Below are positions 16,253 to 23,746 of a stretch of DNA of 64,000 nucleotides, piece by piece. The stretch is from DAMBHY01 sp032068765 (lineage in GTDB: Bacteria; Bacteroidota; Bacteroidia; Bacteroidales; Dysgonomonadaceae). The stretch's first letter is position 1, and every line of letters begins with the position of its first letter. The DNA lies in the NCBI GenBank assembly GCA_032068765.1, contig DAMBHY010000012.1, forward strand, positions 9,746 to 73,745. Reading direction: 5' to 3'. Below the pieces are notes generated by a model, which did no database searches, was not told the DNA's origin, and saw only the letters and a program-made list of their open reading frames with translations. The translations under genes were made by a program, and so were the position numbers.

Positions 16253-17432
16253 ATACCTGAACCTCCGTTTCTTTTTCCAAATTATTCTTTAATGACCTAA
16301 TTACGATAAAAGGCAGTAAAAGAAATACCGACATAGCGGCAAAATATATCAATGAATAATTGACAGGTGCGCCATACAATGCTTCCCTTACGTATATTTT
16401 GAAATAATAACGGATGGGAAACAAATAATTAAATATCTGTGCCTTGTAAGGCATCGCCTCTATTGGAAAAGTAAATCCTGCGAAAGTGAAAGCAAACAGC
16501 CCATAAAATGCCGATAAGCTAATGGCATCCCTTAATCTTGAAAATAATCCTATAATAAATACGCCAATAGATTGATAAGCTAGTACGTATACAATAGTAG
16601 CCAAAAACATCCGCCAAATCTTTCCATTCATTGTAAAATGCATATAGCTATACAAAAGTAAATTGCTGGTTATGCCGAGAATAATGAAAATAATGGTGTA
16701 AGGGAGTAATTTACCTATGAGTGCGGCAGTGATGGAATGACCTGATGCAGCGTACCATTCGCCTTGCGTATGTTGTTTTATCTCAATGCCTATCGCAAAA
16801 ACCGTCAACATGAGAATACTCAACTGCAACACACCCGGCAGCAGCAAATTGAGGAGATAAATACCATAATTGGTGTAAGGATTCCCTAAAGAGTGACTAT
16901 CTACGGCAATTGGTTGCAATACAGGCATGATATTTTCATCACCCACTACTCCCCGCGCCTGCATCAGTCTTTGCTGAAAATATCCGGAACCGAGTTCACC
17001 GATATAAGTCAAATCTTTGTAAGCCAGAGAACCTGCAATCAGATAGGTTTCATTGACATAAAATTCTACTTGTGGACGGCGGGAAGCCAGCAAATCTGCT
17101 TCAAAATTCTTTCCGATACTCACAAACGCGTATATCTTGCCACGCTGCATATCTTTGCGCGCTTCCTCATGATTTGGGTAATGTTTGTATACATTTAATT
17201 GCGGCAATGCATCCACATTATGGGTAAGCGTACGGGAGATATAGGAATTATCCTGATCTACTACACCTATCGGCAGCTTACGCGGCATACCCTCTTTGAA
17301 GAAAGTGAGGAAAAATATGAAGCAGAACAACATCACTCCCACCGATGCCAGCAGGTAGATGGGACGTGAAATCATTCTTTGCAGTTCACGTTTGAAAACC
17401 GTCTTCGTATTTGTATGTAATTTATTAGACAT
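16245..17432 (-). CDS. ABC-2 type transporter permease (efflux operon, first copy)
   Basis: The 395-residue protein has the same layout as its downstream partner: one N-terminal membrane segment (PIYLLASVGVMLFCFIFFLT), an extracytoplasmic domain starting KLPIGVVDQDNSYISRTL, and several C-terminal membrane segments, one of which reads TFAGFTFPIEAMP. The two permeases probably form a heterodimer. The gene starts 7 bases after the HlyD gene ends and overlaps the next permease, which indicates translational coupling. Confidence 0.85.
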   Translation of the reverse strand: MSNKLHTNTKTVFKRELQRMISRPIYLLASVGVMLFCFIFFLTFFKEGMPRKLPIGVVDQDNSYISRTLTHNVDALPQLNVYKHYPNHEEARKDMQRGKIYAFVSIGKNFEADLLASRRPQVEFYVNETYLIAGSLAYKDLTYIGELGSGYFQQRLMQARGVVGDENIMPVLQPIAVDSHSLGNPYTNYGIYLLNLLLPGVLQLSILMLTVFAIGIEIKQHTQGEWYAASGHSITAALIGKLLPYTIIFIILGITSNLLLYSYMHFTMNGKIWRMFLATIVYVLAYQSIGVFIIGLFSRLRDAISLSAFYGLFAFTFAGFTFPIEAMPYKAQIFNYLFPIRYYFKIYVREALYGAPVNYSLIYFAAMSVFLLLPFIVIRSLKNNLEKETEVQVYA

Positions 17433-17439
17433 CTGCTAA

Positions 17440-18435
17440 TTATTTTACGATAACCACCGACATACCCGGACGCAAATCTTTGATTGGCTGCACGGGTTTG
17501 GCGCGTACTTCAAATGTTTTGGCATCAAATTCGCTGGTTGCTTTTGTAGCTTTCCAGGTAGCATAGGATGCCATTGCTTTCATATATGTTACTTTGAATT
17601 TGTATTTTTGATTGTTGAGCGCTGGCACTTTTGCTTCAACTTCTGTTCCAACTTTCATATCATTCAACATATCTTCTCTCACATTGAAAGTAACCCAGAT
17701 ATTCTGAAGATTGACAATGTTCATAATAGGAGCTCCTGTTCCTACCAGTTCTCCCTGTTTTGGAAATATTTCAGATATTTCACCAGAGATGGGCGATTTC
17801 AGAGTAGTTTCCTGCAGATATGCTTCTACTTCACTTACTGCGCCCTGCGCCTTATCAACCAATGCCTGAGCAGCAGTTTTATCTTCAGATTCCGCGCCGT
17901 TTTTGGCCATATCGTATTGCGATTTGGCAGCGGCAGCCTGTGCAACAGCAGCCTGATAATTGGCTTCTGCTTCATCACGTTTTTGCGCAGGCACTACCCC
18001 TTTTTCGAAAAGTCGTTGTACACGGTCGTAAGATTTCTTAGCAATATCTACGCCCACCTGCGCCTTTTGATACATTTCATAAGCACCCTGAATCACTTCG
18101 GAACGTGCGCCTTTTTGTGCTTTTCTTTGTTGTGAATATGCGGCTCTTTCAGCAGCGGTAGCTTGTTGTAGTTTTGCGGAAATTTCCGGACTTTCAATTT
18201 GTACCAATATGTCGCCTGCGTTCACAAACTGACCTTCTTCGGCTTCGAATTTAGCAATTCTTCCGGGAACTTTTCCTGAGATACGTACTTCATCCGCTTC
18301 TACCGTGCCCTGAATTACTCTAGGTTCTGGGCGATATACAATCCATCCTATAATAAAAAGGACAATTATTACGACAATTAATCCACCTAAAGCAATACGC
18401 AGATTTTTAACGCTTTGTGATGTTTCTTTTTTCAT
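17440..18435 (-). CDS. HlyD/MacA-type periplasmic adaptor protein
   Basis: The 331-residue product has an N-terminal membrane anchor (about 13-34), then a biotinyl-lipoyl half (GTVEADEVRISGKVPGRI, about 44-61). An Ala/Gln-rich coiled-coil hairpin (about 90-205) follows, then the second lipoyl half (LKSPISGEISEIFPKQGELV) and a beta-barrel (IWVTFNVREDML). Such adaptors link inner-membrane exporters to TolC. It lies between the TolC gene (22-base gap) and the two permeases (7-base gap) in one operon. Confidence 0.9.
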   Translation of the reverse strand: MKKETSQSVKNLRIALGGLIVVIIVLFIIGWIVYRPEPRVIQGTVEADEVRISGKVPGRIAKFEAEEGQFVNAGDILVQIESPEISAKLQQATAAERAAYSQQRKAQKGARSEVIQGAYEMYQKAQVGVDIAKKSYDRVQRLFEKGVVPAQKRDEAEANYQAAVAQAAAAKSQYDMAKNGAESEDKTAAQALVDKAQGAVSEVEAYLQETTLKSPISGEISEIFPKQGELVGTGAPIMNIVNLQNIWVTFNVREDMLNDMKVGTEVEAKVPALNNQKYKFKVTYMKAMASYATWKATKATSEFDAKTFEVRAKPVQPIKDLRPGMSVVIVK

Positions 18436-18457
18436 ATTATTCTAATGATATAATGTG

Positions 18458-19999
18458 TTAGTTTATTACTTTTGCCTGATGCAGTACGCCCAGTGATTTT
18501 TTTAAATAAGTGTTGTTTAGTTTTACGTCAATTAATGCATCGATGTTTTCAGATTGTGCTGACAGCCATGCAGTTTGAGCAGCCAATAAATCGGATGATG
18601 TGATGACACCTTCGCGAAAACCTTCGTTGGCGTAATTCAGATTTTCTTGAGCCTGCTCAATATTTTTTTGTGTAGCCACTTGCTTCTTTATACTTTCCTG
18701 AATGCGGTAAGCATTTTGATTGACTTGCAATTCGATTTTTTCTTTTGCTTCCTCCATTTCCATTTTGGTAATCATTGCGAATGACTTGGAAGCATTGTAT
18801 GTGTGGATTTTTTCTCCGAAGTGGAAAATGGGAACTATCGCTGATACACCGAAAGTAAACATTCCGCCGAATTTCTTTTCGAATCCATTGTATGAATTTG
18901 GATTGGTAACAATGTAACTACCTGTAAGTGCAACATTGGGAAGGAATCTTGAAAACATGATCTTTTGATTTGCCTCAGCTATCTTCTGCGTTTCAGCAAG
19001 CTGCTGAATTTCTACGCGGTTTCTGTAAACTTCCTCCATCGCAACTAATGGTTGAATTTCTGTAATCGGATTCAGATTTACATCCTTCAATTCAACTTTG
19101 TCATGCAAAGGAATGCCACACAACTGATTCAAAGCCATGCGCGAAAGCTGTAAACCATTTTCAGCTTTAGTCAACGACATATCGGCCTCGTTGAGTTTCA
19201 CTTTAACTTTCAAAGCTTCTGCTTTAGTGGCGACACCCTCATTCAGCATTTCTTGCATATTTGAATCAAGCTTTGCTATCAGTCCCCGATATTCTTTTGC
19301 CAGTTTATATTTGTTTTCTACGGAGACCAATCGCCAATATGCTTCATCCACATTTATCAAAAGTTCTTCTATTTTGTCCTGATGACTTATTTCTGCAATA
19401 CGCTCTCCTATTTTTGCAATGTTATACAGTTGAGCGATTTTTCCTCCCATAAATATGGGCTGCACAAAACTAATACCACCCACGAACATGTTTTGCATAT
19501 CCATCTGCAAAGCGTCTTTGGGAAGGATTGCATAATTTTTCCACATCAATTTTTCAGGATTTACTTTCGGATCGAAAGGTTTGCCTTCGGCATCCAAAGG
19601 AACTGGTAGTTTGTCTACAATAGCAAATTTGTTATTAATCGCCAAACCGTCTATAGAGAAAGTACCATCGCCGTTAGGTTTTGGAAATGACGTTGGAGTG
19701 CCAATACCGAAATTGCCTGTTTTGTCTATTACTCCAACAGGAAGATGTGCATCCTCAGATAGTAATGAAATATTTTTCTCGTTCCATGTATAATTACCAA
19801 ACGCGGTGAAGTTCGGTAGAAATTGTGTATAAGCAGCTTTTTTCATTTCGGTTGCTGCTTTGATACTTTCATCTGCAATCTTAATGCTGTGATTGTGTGT
19901 TAGTGCCAACTGCCGAAAGTCCTCCAGACTCAAACTCTTTTGCGAATGAATTGCCAAAGGCAGGCACATTAAATAAATAAGTAAAAATTTTGGTTTCAT
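18458..19999 (-). CDS. TolC family outer-membrane efflux protein
   Basis: I use the ATG at 19999, which gives a proper signal peptide (MKPKFLLIYLMCLPLAIHSQ). The open frame reaches 20020, but its first seven codons add nothing recognisable. The mature protein, about 490 residues, has two repeats of long helices typical of TolC (LALTHNHSIKIADESIKAA and LNYANEGFREGVITSSDLLAAQ). An insert at about residues 75-150 is rich in Gly, Pro and Lys and lies in the region where family members vary. It would form the outer-membrane channel of the exporter encoded downstream. Confidence 0.9.
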   Translation of the reverse strand: MKPKFLLIYLMCLPLAIHSQKSLSLEDFRQLALTHNHSIKIADESIKAATEMKKAAYTQFLPNFTAFGNYTWNEKNISLLSEDAHLPVGVIDKTGNFGIGTPTSFPKPNGDGTFSIDGLAINNKFAIVDKLPVPLDAEGKPFDPKVNPEKLMWKNYAILPKDALQMDMQNMFVGGISFVQPIFMGGKIAQLYNIAKIGERIAEISHQDKIEELLINVDEAYWRLVSVENKYKLAKEYRGLIAKLDSNMQEMLNEGVATKAEALKVKVKLNEADMSLTKAENGLQLSRMALNQLCGIPLHDKVELKDVNLNPITEIQPLVAMEEVYRNRVEIQQLAETQKIAEANQKIMFSRFLPNVALTGSYIVTNPNSYNGFEKKFGGMFTFGVSAIVPIFHFGEKIHTYNASKSFAMITKMEMEEAKEKIELQVNQNAYRIQESIKKQVATQKNIEQAQENLNYANEGFREGVITSSDLLAAQTAWLSAQSENIDALIDVKLNNTYLKKSLGVLHQAKVIN

Positions 20000-20077
20000 A
20001 TAATATACTTTATCAAACAATGATTAGCTATGCAACTATTATGCCAAAAACAAAATGCTGAAATAAAATAAAATATT

Positions 20078-20515
20078 TTAACTTTCAAGATTTGCCATAA
20101 TCCTTTTCAATAAGGTACGGCCCATAGAAATATCGTTTGCATTGATATCTTGAACAGCTTTTTCTACTACTTCCCTGACAATTTGTCTAGTTTTGGGCAT
20201 TATTTCTTTCCCCTTCTCTGTCAGATGAATCATATTCTTTCTCCTGTCACTGGCATCGGAAACCCTTTTCACAAGGTTCAACTTCTCTAAATTATCAATC
20301 AAACGTGTCATGCTCGGTTTATCTTTTCTGGTAAGGTTGCATAATGTTTGTTGTGTTACATTATCTTGGTTCCACAAACAAGCCATCACAGACCACTGCT
20401 CTGTGGTGATATTGATACCCCCACTTGCAAAAGCGCGCAATAGCGTACGATTGATTATCCCCGAAATCCTACCCGTAAGGATATCAAAAACTTCATATTC
20501 TTCTAATAATTCCAT
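20078..20515 (-). CDS. MarR family transcriptional regulator
   Basis: The 145-residue product has the winged-helix core of MarR proteins: QWSVMACLWNQDNVTQQTLC (about 41-60), the recognition helix KPSMTRLIDNLEKLNLVKR and the wing VSDASDRRKNMIHLTEKG. It is the first gene of the operon, 78 bases before the TolC gene, so it most likely represses its own efflux genes and is released by a small hydrophobic ligand. The ligand is unknown. Confidence 0.9.
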   Translation of the reverse strand: MELLEEYEVFDILTGRISGIINRTLLRAFASGGINITTEQWSVMACLWNQDNVTQQTLCNLTRKDKPSMTRLIDNLEKLNLVKRVSDASDRRKNMIHLTEKGKEIMPKTRQIVREVVEKAVQDINANDISMGRTLLKRIMANLES

Positions 20516-20548
20516 CTCAACTAAATATTAATTGCATAAACAATAATT

Positions 20549-20579
20549 CAAAACTAAACTATTCAAATTTCATGCCAAA
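20549..20579 (-). promoter_or_regulatory. Promoter of the MarR/efflux operon with operator-like repeat
   Basis: On the minus strand a -33 box TTTG (20579-20576) and a -7 box TAGTTTTG (20556-20549) are separated by exactly 19 bases. On the + strand ATTCAAA occurs at 20547-20553 and 20561-20567, 14 bases apart, one over the -7 box and one in the spacer. This pair is a candidate MarR operator. Confidence 0.65.
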
Positions 20580-20598
20580 ATATTTAAATGACTTTTTG

Positions 20599-23568
20599 TC
20601 AAATTTCTACATTTACAATCCCAATTCGTTTCTTCCCGTTCAGTTTTACAGCAAGTGGCTTTGATAGTCGCACATGTCTTATAAATTTAGTTTCATATAA
20701 AGCTGGAAGACTATTTAAATATTCCTCGTTAAAAATTTCTTTTTCGTCAACAACTGGATTGATTGTGAAATAACCGACTCCCAACGATGTAATGTTTTGG
20801 AAAAAATGTGTTCCCTGACTTGGATCAATTTGATATTTTTGCAACGCTATTTCGGCAATTATTCTTGCTTGACTAATCATAGGCCAAGAAACCGGAATAC
20901 CTAGCCAAGGGTCAGAAGAACCCCATCGTCCAGGTCCAATGAGAATGAAATTGGTATCTGTCTGCTGAAACTTTTTGTTTATTTCTTCGATTTCCCTGCT
21001 TATTTCAACATTATTTTTAGCGTCAAAATTATCGGTTTTCACATATACAACATCCTTAATTTGTTCATAATAACCATTTCCAAGAACATGGTTAGAAAAA
21101 AGCAAGGTATGATTATCCACATCTTTTGAAAAGTCTTCATCTATAAAATCTTTCGTTTCTACAATCGGTCGAATCTGAAGTATATAAAACTGAGCGTCAT
21201 CAATATTATCTATGTTTACTGCAAATTCAATTTCCACGGGTTTATCCATTTCAAACTGACCAATTTTCAAAACTTTATCCAACGATTCTGCTAACGGAAA
21301 TTGTTTGTACTTCAGAAGATTATCAAACGTAATAACCTTTCTTCCAGTAGCATAATATCCGGGACGTAATACATCGTCGTTTGCATCGTATGTAGAAGCG
21401 ACAAATGTCAATGGACTATTTTTATCCAAATCCGAAACCTGAAGTTTAACAATCCCGAAGTTTTCGTCGCGCGTAATTTTATTATTGGAAATATCGTTTG
21501 TAAGAGCGTAAAAATGTTTCTGTGAATCTCTCAGTGCAAGCTTAATATCGCTGTTTTGAAGAATGTTTTCAGGGTGAGAAGGCGAGAATCGTAATCCCGA
21601 ACCGCCATCAACTATGATTTTGCCAAGTCCCATTGCCATATTTACAATTCCATCTTCTACATTTTCATTTCCTATAGGATAAAAATTGACAGAACGCGCC
21701 ACTCCGGAAATAGCAGGATAAAAATAATTACCATAATACTTCCCAACAACCTCCTGAATGACAATGGCCATTTTTTCTTGATCTATGAGGTTTTCGGTAA
21801 AACTTACATACGCCTTGCTATTTTCGTAAAAGACAGATGCATAAACAGCTTTTATAGCGTTGCACATCAATTCTATCATTCGCGATTTATCGTTGAGAGA
21901 AGGAATCATGAAAGTAGAATATATTCCTGCAAATGGCTGGTATTTAGAATCTTCAAGCAAGCTGGAAGAACGAACGGCAACGGGATTTTCAATAGCGTTA
22001 AGGAAAACAGTCAAATCTTCATTCAACCTTTCGGGCAGTACACCTTGAATAAAATTTTCGAATATTTCCTCATCTGTCGCACTTGTCAAGGCTATAGAAT
22101 AGAGATTGTTCGTCTCCATAAACTCGTCGAACAAGTCGGTGCAGAGCACAATAGTCTTGGGAATTGTAATGGAAAAATTGGCATTCTCATTCAACTCTGA
22201 ATGTTTTTTTACAATATTATCTACAAACGCCAGTCCTCTACCCTTTCCTCCCATTGATCCGTCTCCAATCCGTGCTAAATTGGAATATTTATCAAAACGT
22301 TCTTTTTCAAATACTGCTATAGTACCCCTGTTTTTGAGTTTTCTGTATTTCACAATAGCATTATAGATAAATTCACGCGCATCGTCGATATGTCGATACT
22401 GAGAAACGTCTACTCTCTTGAGAAGCTCTGCAACAGGAAACATGGCACGGGTGTAAAAGAAACGGGAGAAATGGTTCCTTGAAAGATGATAGTACAAAGA
22501 ATCTTCAGGAATATCATTAATTCTCAACTGTAACTCTTTTAAATTTCTGATTCTGAAAACTTCATCACCCGATATTGGGTCTTTGATAATAAAATCGCCA
22601 AATCCTAATCTGTTTTTGATGGCTTTGAGCAATTCATGGGAAAAGGTTTTAGATGATTTATGAATGAACGTTGCTTCAATATCACTTGCATATTTTTCGT
22701 TTGATTTTTCGGAAGAAGCATAAATTATGGGCATGTATTTGTCTTGCGCATGAATCCACTCACACAATTTTTTACCTGCAAGACTATCCTCCTTCCCATC
22801 TTTTTCAAAGCTTATATCACTGATTACGCCCAACATGCTCTCACCGTATTTTTCGTAAAGTCGTTCCGCTTCTTCATAGTTTCTTGCGAGCAAAATTTTG
22901 GGCCTGCCACGCATCCGTAGCATCCGTTCATGGTCGTTGAGCGCCTCTTTTGCAAACTCTTTAGATTCGTTCAAAACAAATTTATACAACAGCGGCAATG
23001 CTGTGGAGTAAAATCTGACAGAATCTTCAACCAGCATAATGGTCTGTACGCCAACATTCCGCACATCCTGTTCCACATTCATGTCATCCTCTATCAACTT
23101 GATAATTGCCAAAAGAAGTTCAGAATTTCCCAGCCAGCTGAAAATATAATCCATCGCGCTCAAATCTTTCTTTACTAACTCCCTCACGGCAATTTTTGAA
23201 AACGGAATCAGTAAAACCATCGGGACGTCGGGATAATGCTTTTTGAACAACTTTGATGCTTCAAAAATTTCAGAATTATCAATATTTGGCATGCATATAA
23301 TCAAATCATACCTCATATTATCCATTTGAGCAAAAGCCTCTTGTACGTTTGATACATGAGTAAACCGAGGCGGATATCTCAGATTCAAAGAAACATATTC
23401 GTTAAATATCTGCTCATCAATTCTCCCATCATCCTCCAGAATGAACATATCGTAGCGTGAAGCAATTATCAAAACATTGTATATTCGTTTGTTCATCAAA
23501 CTGACGAATGTTCTGTCTCTAAAATCGATATGTGATAAAAAATCTATATTGGTCTGCGAAGTCTGCAT
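20599..23568 (-). CDS. Receiver-like / PEP-synthase ATP-grasp domain protein
   Basis: I use the ATG at 23568 (start MQTSQTN); the frame also opens with a TTG at 23577. The product is about 989 residues. Residues about 25-170 look like a receiver-fold domain (VLIIASRYDMFILEDDGRID, then DLIICMPNID). Residues about 175-345 look like a second receiver, with acidic LVEDS, VISDIS (candidate phospho-acceptor Asp) and FIHKSSKTF (conserved Lys). Residues about 430-985 are the PEP synthase/pyruvate-phosphate dikinase N-terminal ATP-grasp domain (GGKGRGLAF, NPVAVRSSSLLEDSKYQPFAG, LQIRPIVET, IGPGRWGSSDPWLGI). The phosphohistidine swivel and the PEP-binding barrel are absent, so it cannot be a complete PEP synthase. 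Close relatives of this length exist in Bacteroidales, but I know of no proven function. Confidence 0.8.
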   Translation of the reverse strand: MQTSQTNIDFLSHIDFRDRTFVSLMNKRIYNVLIIASRYDMFILEDDGRIDEQIFNEYVSLNLRYPPRFTHVSNVQEAFAQMDNMRYDLIICMPNIDNSEIFEASKLFKKHYPDVPMVLLIPFSKIAVRELVKKDLSAMDYIFSWLGNSELLLAIIKLIEDDMNVEQDVRNVGVQTIMLVEDSVRFYSTALPLLYKFVLNESKEFAKEALNDHERMLRMRGRPKILLARNYEEAERLYEKYGESMLGVISDISFEKDGKEDSLAGKKLCEWIHAQDKYMPIIYASSEKSNEKYASDIEATFIHKSSKTFSHELLKAIKNRLGFGDFIIKDPISGDEVFRIRNLKELQLRINDIPEDSLYYHLSRNHFSRFFYTRAMFPVAELLKRVDVSQYRHIDDAREFIYNAIVKYRKLKNRGTIAVFEKERFDKYSNLARIGDGSMGGKGRGLAFVDNIVKKHSELNENANFSITIPKTIVLCTDLFDEFMETNNLYSIALTSATDEEIFENFIQGVLPERLNEDLTVFLNAIENPVAVRSSSLLEDSKYQPFAGIYSTFMIPSLNDKSRMIELMCNAIKAVYASVFYENSKAYVSFTENLIDQEKMAIVIQEVVGKYYGNYFYPAISGVARSVNFYPIGNENVEDGIVNMAMGLGKIIVDGGSGLRFSPSHPENILQNSDIKLALRDSQKHFYALTNDISNNKITRDENFGIVKLQVSDLDKNSPLTFVASTYDANDDVLRPGYYATGRKVITFDNLLKYKQFPLAESLDKVLKIGQFEMDKPVEIEFAVNIDNIDDAQFYILQIRPIVETKDFIDEDFSKDVDNHTLLFSNHVLGNGYYEQIKDVVYVKTDNFDAKNNVEISREIEEINKKFQQTDTNFILIGPGRWGSSDPWLGIPVSWPMISQARIIAEIALQKYQIDPSQGTHFFQNITSLGVGYFTINPVVDEKEIFNEEYLNSLPALYETKFIRHVRLSKPLAVKLNGKKRIGIVNVEI

Positions 23569-23673
23569 CTGGAACAATTATTAAATCGTCAAAGTGAAAT
23601 AAAAAATTATGACTAAGATAAATAATATCCATGAAATAACGTTAAAGTGAAATTAAGCCATTTGAATTTATTG

Positions 23674-23681
23674 TAAATTTG
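23674..23681 (+). promoter_or_regulatory. -7 box of uvrA
   Basis: TAAATTTG matches TAnnTTTG and lies 65 bases before the uvrA start, in the gap between the two divergent genes. A clear -33 box is not seen. Confidence 0.45.
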
Positions 23682-23746
23682 AAGTAATTAAGCAATACAA
23701 ACTTAACACACTCCTCGTTTTAGATATAAGTGTACAAACATTCTAC

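Noticed and set aside
17608..18135. 175-codon + strand frame opposite the HlyD gene
   Set aside because: Antisense shadow; its Phe/Ser/Cys-rich product mirrors the coiled-coil codons of the real gene.
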